Shown in pieces: positions 16,849-27,661 of a DNA stretch of 64,000 nucleotides (position 1 is the stretch's first letter; each line of letters starts with the position of its first letter). The position numbers and the translations under genes are program-made. The stretch comes from Actinoplanes subtropicus (GTDB lineage Bacteria; Actinomycetota; Actinomycetes; Mycobacteriales; Micromonosporaceae): contig NZ_JOJL01000014.1 in the NCBI RefSeq assembly GCF_000721705.1, positions 62,001-126,000 on the forward strand, written 5' to 3'. The notes under the pieces are model-generated. The model did no database searches, was not told the DNA's origin, and worked only from the letters and a program-made list of their open reading frames with translations.

Positions 16849-17900
16849 CGGCCGTCGGCCGCGGACTGGTCCAGCTCCACCGCCTCGTACAGTGCCTTGA
16901 TGTTGCCGGAACCGAAGGTCCGGGCCCCGACCCGCTCGATGATCTCGAAGAACAGCGTGCCCCGCGGATGGGTCGACTTGGTGAAGATCTGGTAGAGCTG
17001 GCCGTCGTGGTCCTGGTCGGCCAGCACGTTGAGGCTGCTCAGCTCGGCGACGCTGTGCCGGGTGAGCTGCAGCCGATGACGCATGAGCTCGTAGTAGGAG
17101 GCGGGGGTGTGGAGGAATCCGATGCCGGCCTCGCTCATCACGCCGACCGAACGGATCGCGTCATCGGTCTCGAACGCGACGTGCTGAACGCCCGCGCCGC
17201 CGTGGTCCTTGAGGAAGGTGTCGATCTGGCCTGGCCGCCGGGTGGTGTCCGGCGCGATCACGGTGAGCGTCACCGCCCCGCCGGCGCTCTGCACGACCTG
17301 GGAGTCCATTGCCTGCTCGCCGACCACGATGCGCTCGGTGAAGATCATCGAGAAGTCGAACACGCGCTCGTAGTGCTCGACGACCTCCTCGAGCCGGCCG
17401 GGTTCGACACACACCGCGAAGTGGTCGATCAACCGCAGATTGACACCGGGCGTACCGGGCCGCTGCACCGGGACGAGCCCCGGCAGGGACCACGACCCTC
17501 CGGGTTCGCGCTCGACGAAGGTGTGAATGACGTCGCCGAAGCCGCCGACCGAGGCGGTGACCAGGCCGGCGTTCCGCTCGGGGGCGACGATGGGCCGCGC
17601 GCCCCGCCGGACGGCCTCGTGGAAGGCACCGGCCGCATCGTCCGTGCCCAGCGCGATGTCCGACACGCCGTGGCCGTGCTGCGACGTGTACATCGCGCCC
17701 GGGTGATCCCCGGTGCCCGGCTGGGTCAGCACCAGCCGGATGTCGCCGTGCCCGAGGACGATCGATTGCTCCGCACCCGGTCCGGCGCCCTCGGCCCGCA
17801 CGTCCAGACCGTAGCAGCCGAATTGGGCGATCAACGGGTCGAGCTCTTCGCAATAGATGCGTACGTGATCGACGGTGAGGTTCTGGAAATGACCGGTCAT
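16845..17900 (-). CDS. hmaS: 4-Hydroxymandelate synthase (HmaS)
   Basis: A 351-residue non-heme Fe(II) dioxygenase of the HPPD fold that turns 4-hydroxyphenylpyruvate into 4-hydroxymandelate, the committed step to 4-hydroxyphenylglycine. Iron ligands are visible at His160 (RLIDHFAV), His240 (VQHVAFETDD) and Glu319 (LFFEIIERVG), close to the spacing known in HmaS. Length fits HmaS better than the longer HPPD, and the next gene is Hmo. ATG at 17900 follows GGAGGAG. It is the first gene of the hmaS-hmo-TE operon and divergent from chorismate mutase. Confidence 0.93.
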   Translation of the reverse strand: MTGHFQNLTVDHVRIYCEELDPLIAQFGCYGLDVRAEGAGPGAEQSIVLGHGDIRLVLTQPGTGDHPGAMYTSQHGHGVSDIALGTDDAAGAFHEAVRRGARPIVAPERNAGLVTASVGGFGDVIHTFVEREPGGSWSLPGLVPVQRPGTPGVNLRLIDHFAVCVEPGRLEEVVEHYERVFDFSMIFTERIVVGEQAMDSQVVQSAGGAVTLTVIAPDTTRRPGQIDTFLKDHGGAGVQHVAFETDDAIRSVGVMSEAGIGFLHTPASYYELMRHRLQLTRHSVAELSSLNVLADQDHDGQLYQIFTKSTHPRGTLFFEIIERVGARTFGSGNIKALYEAVELDQSAADGR

Positions 17901-18167
17901 CGTGACTCCTCCGCTCGTACGGAATTGCGGTCATGCTCGTCCTCGAAAGGATTTCTCGACGGACTTTTCCTTTCGACGGGAAGGCAATTCAGCACGGTCC
18001 TTCGCTGCCGATCAGGGTGGCACGGGCACCGACCGGCGACAACCGCGTCCAACCGACCGGCCCGAACCGCTTAATCGGGGCGTCACCTGGACAGCCGGAA
18101 TCCTTGTTAATCTCCGGGTGATTTTTGACCGCCGAAGGCGGGCACCGTCCGTCCATGGGAGATCAGG
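17901..18167. promoter_or_regulatory. Divergent promoter region hmaS / chorismate mutase
   Basis: About 270 bases between divergent starts, AT-enriched at 17940-18000 and 18070-18130. One GTCCAA half-site (18047-18052) and a CTGGAC (18087-18092) occur but are 34 bases apart rather than the 17 expected for a StrR-type operator. No full operator was found. Confidence 0.5.
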
Positions 18168-18452
18168 ATGGCCGCGGAAGAGACGATCATCGACCCTCTG
18201 GAATTGCTTCCGGCCGAGTCCATCCCCCGCATGCGCATGCGCATCGACGAGATCGACATGGCCATTATCGAGCTGTGGCACGAGCGCGCCGAACTGTCCC
18301 GGCGCATCGGCGCCACCCGGCTCGCCAACGGCGGAACACGCCTTGTCCTGTCCCGCGAGGCCGAGGTCCTGCACCGTTTCCGGGACGCCATCGGCAGCGA
18401 CGGGACGCAGCTCGCGCTTCTGCTGTTGCGGGCCGGCCGGGGGCGGCTCTGA
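18168..18452 (+). CDS. AroQ-type chorismate mutase
   Basis: A 94-residue all-helical enzyme that rearranges chorismate to prephenate, feeding tyrosine and 4-hydroxyphenylpyruvate for Tyr and Hpg units. AroQ features are present: MRMRIDEIDMAIIELWHERAELSRRIGATR, then LSREAEVLHRFRDAIG. The ATG follows GGGAGATCAGG. It lies upstream of a CmlA-like gene on the same strand with a 60-base gap. Together with DAHP synthase and prephenate dehydrogenase it makes a cluster-dedicated aromatic supply line. Confidence 0.9.
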   Translation: MAAEETIIDPLELLPAESIPRMRMRIDEIDMAIIELWHERAELSRRIGATRLANGGTRLVLSREAEVLHRFRDAIGSDGTQLALLLLRAGRGRL

Positions 18453-18512
18453 AACGGCGTACAACCGCGCATCCGTGTCAGTCGGACAGTGACTCCGACT
18501 CGAGGAGGGCCC

Positions 18513-20069
18513 ATGAGCGTCCGTGAAGAGACGGTCCATCTCCGTTCCAACGTGCTGATCGAGCCGCTGGTCGACCGCTTCTATGCCTGGATGCACCTCG
18601 TGGCACCGGTTCCGGCCGCCCGGAACCTGGCCGGCTTTCAGGTGCCGCTCCTGGAATCGTGCCTGGGGCATTCGCCGGTACGGCGGGCGGCCGGCCACGG
18701 CCCGGCACCGCGCGACCGGTCTTCGGCCGACATCGACGGGCCTCGCGCCAGGGAGATCGCCGCACTGCTGGACGCCATCCGCGCCGACCGGGCCGGCATG
18801 CTCGGGTTCGCCGCCGCCATGGCCGAGGCCGAGGAGATGCTCCGGCGGACCACCCCCGGCGACGACCTCACGCCGCTCTACCGGAGACTGCCCGCGGCGC
18901 TGAACGGCCTGGTCGAGCTGACCTACGACTCGAGCGGCCAACCGGTGAGCCGGTACCTCGAGTCGCTGGCCTACACCAGCCGGTACTACGACGAGCACCG
19001 GCAGTCGGTGCAGCTGTCGCTCGACGACGGCGGCGAGCGGCCCGGCATCCTCGGCACGCCACGGCTCCCCCGGCCGGGGGTGCTCGACCTCGCGGTCCCG
19101 TTCCGGCACGGCGGGCTGGACGAGCTTTTCGCGGCCCGCCTGCGGCCCACCACGATCTCGCGGCTGCGCGAGGCGCTCGGGCTCGACGCCCGGCAGACCG
19201 CCCAGCTGCGGACCCTGCTCGACACCGAGCCCGCGGCCGCGCCGGACCGGCATATCGGGTCGGGCGGCCGGGTCCGCTACTTCGGTCACGCCTGCCTGCT
19301 GCTGCAGACGCCGCAGGGCGCCGTCCTGACCGACCCGTTCATCAGCACCGGCAACCGGCACGCCGACCGATACACCCTCGCCGACCTGCCGGACCGCATC
19401 GATCTGGCGGTCATCACGCACGGCGGCCGAGACCACGTCGTCCTGGAGACGCTGCTGCAGCTGCGGTCACGGATCGGTGCGGTGGTGGTACCACGGCCCG
19501 CACCCGGCAACCTGTGCGACCCGTCGATCGGCCGCTACCTCAGGGCGCTGGCGTTCCCGGTGATCGAGGTGGACGACTTCGACGAGGTGCCGTTCCCGGG
19601 CGGCAAGGTGGTCGCCACACCGTTTCTGAGCGACCATGCCGACCTGGCCGTCAGCGCCAAGTCCACGTACTTCATCCGGTTGTCCGGGGCGACCTTCCTG
19701 ATCGGCGCGAACTCGTCGGGCGTCGATCCGGCGCGGTACCGCTACCTCCGCAGCCACCTCGGCGACGTCGACCTCGCCTTTCTCGGCCTGGGCGGCGGTA
19801 CCCCGCCGATGCTCCGGCACGACTGCGGCCGCGCCGTCCGGATGCCCGGCTCCGACGCCGAACCGGCCGCCGCGATCGTGCGGGAGCTGGGGGCGGACGA
19901 GGCCTACCTCTACGACATGGGCGGGGAGAGCTGGCAGAGCCACGTTCTGGAGACCGCGTACGACGAGGACCCGGACCACACCAACCAGGTCGACAAGTTC
20001 CTCGGCTGGTGCCACGAGCGGGGCATCACCGCCGAGCGCCTGGTCAACCGGCGGGAGTGGCGCTGGTAG
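18513..20069 (+). CDS. CmlA-like diiron beta-hydroxylase paralogue with damaged metal site
   Basis: A 518-residue paralogue of the CmlA-type protein at 52412-54004, aligning along its whole length: N-terminal regulatory domain to about 235, then metallo-beta-lactamase-fold domain. CmlA enzymes hydroxylate the beta carbon of carrier-bound aromatic amino acids with a diiron centre held by HxHxDH plus Glu, Asp and His. Here the motif is THGGRDH (His303, Gly305, Asp307, His308), so the second His is lost. The expected Glu is Asp374 (LSDHADL) and the expected Asp is Asn400 (LIGANSSG). The late His (ESWQSHV) remains. The frame is intact and well kept, so it is not an ordinary pseudogene; an inactive partner or regulator is possible. 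Start is the ATG after GAGGAGGGCCC. Its 3' end overlaps prephenate dehydrogenase by 26 bases. Confidence 0.88.
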   Translation: MSVREETVHLRSNVLIEPLVDRFYAWMHLVAPVPAARNLAGFQVPLLESCLGHSPVRRAAGHGPAPRDRSSADIDGPRAREIAALLDAIRADRAGMLGFAAAMAEAEEMLRRTTPGDDLTPLYRRLPAALNGLVELTYDSSGQPVSRYLESLAYTSRYYDEHRQSVQLSLDDGGERPGILGTPRLPRPGVLDLAVPFRHGGLDELFAARLRPTTISRLREALGLDARQTAQLRTLLDTEPAAAPDRHIGSGGRVRYFGHACLLLQTPQGAVLTDPFISTGNRHADRYTLADLPDRIDLAVITHGGRDHVVLETLLQLRSRIGAVVVPRPAPGNLCDPSIGRYLRALAFPVIEVDDFDEVPFPGGKVVATPFLSDHADLAVSAKSTYFIRLSGATFLIGANSSGVDPARYRYLRSHLGDVDLAFLGLGGGTPPMLRHDCGRAVRMPGSDAEPAAAIVRELGADEAYLYDMGGESWQSHVLETAYDEDPDHTNQVDKFLGWCHERGITAERLVNRREWRW

Positions 20070-20919
20070 GCCGGGTCCGGGCCGCGCCGGCCACGCCCCG
20101 CTGGAGCAGGTCGGTGATCACCCGCTGGGCTTCGGCGTGGCCGGCCGGATCCGGCTGCGCCAGGATGTCGGCCGCGGCCACGAGCGACGCGAGGTCGTCG
20201 CGGACCTCGCGGAGTACCGCGGCGATCGCCGCCGCGTTCGACCGGACGATGTCGGTCCACAGTGCCGGGTCGCCGGCCGCGATCCGGGTGACATCGCGAA
20301 CGCCCTGGCCGGCCAGCGTCTCCGTGGCGGACGGTCCCGGCCGCAGGCGGGCGGCGGTGAGACTCGCCATCAGATGAGGAACGTGGGAGGTCAATGCGAT
20401 CACGGCGTCGTGGGTCGGGCTGTCCATCCGCACCGGCGTCGCCCCGCAGATCTCGGCGAGTGCGGTGGCGCGCTCGATCGCCGCGACGCCGGACCGCTCG
20501 TGCGGTGTCAGCACCCACGTCCGGCCGTCGAACAGGTCGGCCCTGGCCGCCAGCGGGCCGGAGCGTTCACGGCCCGCGATCGGGTGCCCGCCGACATAGG
20601 ATGCCGGATCGGGCGCCAGCCGCAGCACGTCGCGTTCCGGCTCCCCCTTGACCCCCGCCACGTCGGTGTAGCTGCGCGCCGTCCGGCGGGCCTGCGCGTC
20701 CCCGAGCACCGTGCCGACCTGGCCGGGCGGGACGGCGACGAGCGCGAGGTCCACCGGCCGGCCCGGCGGCTCGGCCCGGCCGGCACCGAGCGCCTCGGCG
20801 GCGCGGGCCGTGGCGGCGTCGCGGTCGGCGAGGAAGACCGCCACGCCGGCGCGCCGTGCGGCCAGCGCCACCGAGGTGCCGATCAGGCCGGTTCCGATCA
20901 CGAGCAGCGTGCGTACCAC
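20044..20919 (-). CDS. Prephenate dehydrogenase (TyrA family)
   Basis: A 291-residue NAD(P)-dependent enzyme making 4-hydroxyphenylpyruvate from prephenate, the immediate HmaS substrate and tyrosine precursor. The Rossmann motif is GTGLIGTSVALAARRAG. Family signatures YTDVAGVKGE, YVGGHPIAGRERSG and SHVPHLMASLTA include the substrate-binding His residues. The GTG start lies two bases after the hpgT stop, so it ends the dpgABCD-antiporter-hpgT-pdh operon. The tail overlaps the convergent CmlA paralogue. Confidence 0.93.
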   Translation of the reverse strand: MVRTLLVIGTGLIGTSVALAARRAGVAVFLADRDAATARAAEALGAGRAEPPGRPVDLALVAVPPGQVGTVLGDAQARRTARSYTDVAGVKGEPERDVLRLAPDPASYVGGHPIAGRERSGPLAARADLFDGRTWVLTPHERSGVAAIERATALAEICGATPVRMDSPTHDAVIALTSHVPHLMASLTAARLRPGPSATETLAGQGVRDVTRIAAGDPALWTDIVRSNAAAIAAVLREVRDDLASLVAAADILAQPDPAGHAEAQRVITDLLQRGVAGAARTRPTSATPAG

Positions 20920-20921
20920 GG

Positions 20922-22244
20922 TCAGGCCACGCTCGCGCCGGCACGATGGCGGCCGGTCTCGGCCTCGACGAACGCACCCAGCCGGGTGACGCCTTCGTCG
21001 ATCTCCTCCGGCGACAGGTAGCTGACCGAGAGCCGGATGGCGCGCCGGCCACCGTCGTCCGGGTGGAAGTAGCGCATGGGTGTCCAGATGACACCGAACT
21101 CCTCGGCGGAACGGGTGAGTGCCGCCTCGTCAGCCTCGAATCCCACGGTCAGGCTGAGGAAGAAGCCGCCGCTGGGCTCGTTCCACCGCACGCCGAGCTC
21201 GGCGCGGCGCGGTTCCGGCCACTGGTCGGCGAGCCGGTCGAGCACCCGTCGCATGGCCTCGCCGTAGTGGCCGGCCGCCTTGGCGTTCAGCTCCGAGACC
21301 CGGCCGCCGGCCGCCAGCAGCGCCCCGGCCACCACCGCCTGGCTCAGCGAGGAGGTGTTGACAGTGATCATGCTCTTGATCTTCGCGAGCTCGTCCGCCA
21401 GCAGCCCGCTCCGGCCATCGTCGCCGGTCACCGCCTGGTCGGCCACGACGAAACCCAGCCGCGCGCCCGGGAAGATCGTCTTCGAGTACGAGCCGAGATG
21501 CACCACCGAGCGACGGCGGTCCAGCGCCTTCAGGGTCGGCACCGGCTCGCCCGGGCTGACCAGCCGGTACGGCGTGTCCTCCAGGATCAGCAGGTCCTCG
21601 CGGGCGGCCAGGTCGAGCAACTCCGCCCGGCCGGCGGCGGAGAGCGTGGAACCGGACGGGTTGGCGTGATCGGGCACCAGGTAGAACGCCCGCGGGCGGC
21701 GCCCGGCCGCCCGTTCGGCCCGGATCACCGCCGCCAGGTTCTCCAGGGAGAACCCCCGCGCCGACTCGGCCACCGGGCTGAGCGTCACGTCGAGCAGCCG
21801 GGCCACCCCGGTGATCCCCACGTAGCAGGGGCTGGAGACCAGCAGCACGTCCTCCGGTTCCCGGATCAGCGCCCGGACGACCAGCATCATCGCCTCCTGC
21901 GCGCCGACGGTCACCACGATCGACTCGGGCGGCACGTCGATCCCCTCGTCCCGGCGCAGCGAGTCGGCCACGATGGTCCGGATCTGGCCCGCGGTCGGGC
22001 CGTACTGGTAGATCGCCGTGCGCACCTGCGCGGGCGAGGCGCCCTCGTCGGCGAGATGGTCGAGATAGCGGCGGAGGTGCGCGAGGACCTCCTCGGTCTC
22101 GAAGAAGCCGTCGTACGGCCGGCCCGGCGCGAACGAGATCGCCTCGGGATAGCGCAGGGTCACCTCGTTGAGGAAGTTCATCGTGTCCAGAACCGGGTCG
22201 GAAACGCTCGCATGCAGTTCCGACTTGTGCAGCACGTTGGTCAT
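20922..22244 (-). CDS. hpgT: HpgT, (dihydroxy)phenylglycine aminotransferase
   Basis: A 440-residue PLP fold-type I aminotransferase of the MocR/KAT-like group. In glycopeptide clusters it transaminates both 4-hydroxybenzoylformate and 3,5-dihydroxyphenylglyoxylate to Hpg and Dpg, usually with Tyr as donor. PLP lysine is in LGSYSKTIFPGARLGF; DHANPSGSTLS and LEDTPYRLV are typical. The ATG overlaps the antiporter stop (ATGA) and is preceded by GGAG. Assignment rests on position between dpg genes and prephenate dehydrogenase as well as on sequence. Confidence 0.92.
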   Translation of the reverse strand: MTNVLHKSELHASVSDPVLDTMNFLNEVTLRYPEAISFAPGRPYDGFFETEEVLAHLRRYLDHLADEGASPAQVRTAIYQYGPTAGQIRTIVADSLRRDEGIDVPPESIVVTVGAQEAMMLVVRALIREPEDVLLVSSPCYVGITGVARLLDVTLSPVAESARGFSLENLAAVIRAERAAGRRPRAFYLVPDHANPSGSTLSAAGRAELLDLAAREDLLILEDTPYRLVSPGEPVPTLKALDRRRSVVHLGSYSKTIFPGARLGFVVADQAVTGDDGRSGLLADELAKIKSMITVNTSSLSQAVVAGALLAAGGRVSELNAKAAGHYGEAMRRVLDRLADQWPEPRRAELGVRWNEPSGGFFLSLTVGFEADEAALTRSAEEFGVIWTPMRYFHPDDGGRRAIRLSVSYLSPEEIDEGVTRLGAFVEAETGRHRAGASVA

Positions 22245-23599
22245 GCGGGTTCTCCAGCGCTCGATGGGGACCGCGAAGCAGCCGGGACACCGTTCCAGGT
22301 GTCCTGGTCGATCTTGCGAAGGCGCTCGTCCTCGTTCTGTGCGATGCGGGCGTACGCAAGGCGCAGCAACGGCGGCGCCATCATCGAGGTGACGACCGCG
22401 ACCAGCACGATGATCGTGTAGGTGGCCGTGTTCAGGACGCCGAGCCGCAGCCCGGTGATTGCCACCACCACCTCGACCACGCCCCTCGAGTTCATCCCCG
22501 CGCCGATCGCCAGGCCCTCCCACCGGGTCAGCCGGCTGGCGCGCGCGCCGGCATACGCACCGGCGAACTTGCCGAGGACCGCGACGACGAGGACGACCAG
22601 CGCGGCGAGGGCCACCTCCGGACGGGCCAGTGCGCTCAGGTCCATCCGGAAGCCGGCCATGGCGAGGAACAGCGGCGCCAGCAGGCTGAGCACGACCGTA
22701 CGCAGGGCGGCGAGCTTGGCGTGGTCGGCCGCCCGCGGCAACCCGACCAGGATGCCCGCCACGAAGGCGCCGAAGATCGGCTCCAGGCCCAGTGCCTGGG
22801 TCACCGCCGCACCGGCCAGCACGATCACGACGGCGGTCACGATGCTCGAGCCCGGCCCCTCGCCCCGGTCCGCCAGACGCATCGCACCGCGGACCAGTGG
22901 CCGGCCGAGCAGCAGGGCGACAAGGACGAAGCCGAGCAGGCAGCCGACGGCCGTGGCGACGTGTCCCATGGTCAGCCCGGTCGTCGCAGCCATCGAGACC
23001 GCGGACAGCAGGAACCAGCCCACGGCGTCGTCGATCGTGCCCGCCGCCAGCGTCAGCTGGCCGATGTCGCGGTGGAGCAGCCGCATGTCGGCGAACGTCT
23101 TGGCGATCACCGGAATGGCCGTCACGCACATCGCCACCCCCATGAAGGCGGCGAAGACCAGCCGGTTCCGGACGTCGTGGCCGCTGAGCCAGTCCGCGAG
23201 CTGGTAACCGACGAGCAGACCGAGAGCCAGCGGCAGCAGCAGGCCGCCCAGGCTGATCCGGGCGGCGGTGGCCTTGCGCCGCCGGACCATGGCGACGTCC
23301 AGGTGGGCTCCGGTGAGCCCGACCAGGAGCAGGATGCCGATCTGGCCGACCCCGTCGAGCAGGTGCATCTGCTCGGCGGTGGGCGGGAAGACCCAGCCGG
23401 TCGGGCCGGGCAGGAGGTGGCCCAGCAGCGACGGTCCCAGAATGACACCGGCGGCCAGCTCGCCGGCGATGGCCGGCATGCGCACCAGCTCCGCCAGGCG
23501 GGCGAGGAGATGGGCGACGAGCAGCAGGGTCCCGACCGCGACCAGGAAAACGAGCAACGCGTGCCCGCCGAGTGCGGCCGGCGGCATCTTGAGGGTCAT
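22241..23599 (-). CDS. CPA2-type cation/proton antiporter
   Basis: A 452-residue membrane protein with about 12 hydrophobic helices of the KefB/NapA-like Na+(K+)/H+ exchanger family, e.g. GELAAGVILGPSLLGHLLPGP, DDAVGWFLLSAVSMAATTGL and PIFGAFVAGILVGLPR. The DD pair in the unwound-helix region is conserved. Glycopeptide clusters such as teicoplanin and balhimycin carry a comparable antiporter; its role there is unclear, perhaps pH balance or efflux. The ATG follows GAGGAGAGC and lies 40 bases after dpgD; it overlaps hpgT. Confidence 0.9.
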   Translation of the reverse strand: MTLKMPPAALGGHALLVFLVAVGTLLLVAHLLARLAELVRMPAIAGELAAGVILGPSLLGHLLPGPTGWVFPPTAEQMHLLDGVGQIGILLLVGLTGAHLDVAMVRRRKATAARISLGGLLLPLALGLLVGYQLADWLSGHDVRNRLVFAAFMGVAMCVTAIPVIAKTFADMRLLHRDIGQLTLAAGTIDDAVGWFLLSAVSMAATTGLTMGHVATAVGCLLGFVLVALLLGRPLVRGAMRLADRGEGPGSSIVTAVVIVLAGAAVTQALGLEPIFGAFVAGILVGLPRAADHAKLAALRTVVLSLLAPLFLAMAGFRMDLSALARPEVALAALVVLVVAVLGKFAGAYAGARASRLTRWEGLAIGAGMNSRGVVEVVVAITGLRLGVLNTATYTIIVLVAVVTSMMAPPLLRLAYARIAQNEDERLRKIDQDTWNGVPAASRSPSSAGEPA

Positions 23600-23639
23600 C
23601 TGGCAGCTCTCCTCTTCAGGGAAGGGAAGCCTCGCGGGG

Positions 23640-26393
<2,754 letters not shown>

Positions 26394-26397
<4 letters not shown>

Positions 26398-27497
26398 CAC
26401 TGGACCAACGCCATTTCGATGGTCGAACCGGGCCCCATGGTCATCAGAACCCCGTAGTCGCCGGGGCGGGTCACGCCCTCCTCGACCAGCCGCTCGTAGG
26501 AGAACAGGAACGAGCCGCTGGACACGTTGCCGTGGTCGCGCAGGACCTGGATGGTGTGGCGGACATCGTGTCGGCTCAGGCCGAGGTTGACCATGACCGC
26601 GTCGATCACCTTCTTGCCGCCGGAGTGCACGAGCCAGTGCGCGATGTCGCTGCGGCGCAGGCCGGTGCCGGCCAGCAGACGGTCGACCACGGTCTCCGCG
26701 TTGGCGCCGACGACGTACGGGATCTGCGGGTCCAGGAAGAAGCTGAAGCGGGCGAGGTCGTCGTCCCAGTCGTAGCGCATGGCGTCGATCGCTTCGGTGA
26801 TCAGAAAACTGGCGAACTTGAGGATCCGCGGCCCCGGCCGGGGCTCCTGCGCACCGTCGCTGATCAGCGCGAGGGCGGCGGCGCCGTCGCCGAACAGGCT
26901 GTTGACGACCGCGGTGCGCATGGTGTCGTCGAGAGCGTAGGCGGCCGAGCACGCCTCGGTGCAGAGAATGACCCCCAGTTCGCCGGGGTGGGCGGCGGAC
27001 CAGCCGGCGACGACGTTGAGGGCGTTGAGACCGGCGTTGCAGCCCATGCCCACGATGTCGGACCGGCTGCAGTGCGGGTCGATGCCGAGCTCTTTGATCA
27101 TCAGTGCGCTGAGGCCGGGGGTGAGGAAGCCGGTCGACGTCACGCAGCAGAGGTGGCGCAGGTCGGAGAGGGACGCGTCGATGGTCTTCAGGCAGGCGGT
27201 GAGCGCCTGAGCCCCCATCTCGATGGCGAGACGCTTGTGCTTGGCCAGCAGCGCGCCCTGCGGCTCGGGCCGGCGCACGCCGGTCGCGTCGGGCTCCGGG
27301 AGGGTGAGACGGCGCTGGTCGATGGCGCTGTTCAGATAGATCGACCGGACCTTCGGGTCGTCGATTCCGAAAAGATCCAGCAATGCGGTCTGGGAGATCG
27401 AGGTTCCGGTGACGGCGGTGCCCACCCCCACCATTCGGGAAATGGCCGGCGGGAGCACACCGGGCAACGCGGAGAGGCGCTCGAGGATAGCAGTCAT
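26394..27497 (-). CDS. dpgA: DpgA, type III polyketide synthase for 3,5-dihydroxyphenylacetyl-CoA
   Basis: A 367-residue chalcone-synthase-like enzyme condensing four malonyl-CoA units. It closely matches characterised DpgA: LCCVTSTGFLTPGLSA, the catalytic Cys in GMGCNAGLNALN, VVNSLFGDGAAALALI, DAMRYDWDDD, WLVHSGGKKVID and GNVSSGSFLFSYERL. Two starts are possible. ATG at 27497 overlaps the stop of a small upstream frame (ATGA). ATG at 27509 agrees better with the amino-acid pattern of known DpgA N-termini and would include a rare TTA leucine codon, but has a poor ribosome site. First of the seven-gene operon running to prephenate dehydrogenase. Confidence 0.95.
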
Positions 27498-27562
27498 CGA
27501 TAAATCCATCCCCACATCCGGCGCTTGCTGCGAACCAGTTCCTTGACTTTCTCGACAGACAT
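27494..27562 (-). CDS. Candidate 22-codon leader peptide translationally coupled to dpgA
   Basis: ATG at 27562 is preceded by GGAGGTCGG with good spacing, a stronger ribosome site than dpgA itself has. The 22-residue product is basic and ends in RRMWGWIYR, and its TGA overlaps the ATG at 27497 as ATGA. Codon third positions are less GC-rich than in the neighbouring genes. It could be a chance frame, but the site strength and exact overlap argue for real translation that delivers ribosomes to dpgA. The Trp-Gly-Trp then Tyr ending invites, but does not prove, an aromatic-amino-acid attenuation role. No attenuator hairpin was identified. Confidence 0.4.
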   Translation of the reverse strand: MSVEKVKELVRSKRRMWGWIYR

Positions 27563-27661
27563 CTCCGACCTCCGGGAATGCGGAAGAACCGACCCCGTGA
27601 CGGTATGGATGAAGATTCATCGCCGTCAAACGGCTGTCCAACCGCCGATCCCGGCGAAAGA

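Noticed and set aside
18047..18092. StrR-type operator between hmaS and chorismate mutase
   Set aside because: GTCCAA and CTGGAC are 34 bases apart instead of 17 and the flanks do not pair.
27636..27641. GTCCAA half-site upstream of dpgA
   Set aside because: No matching right arm at the expected distance.
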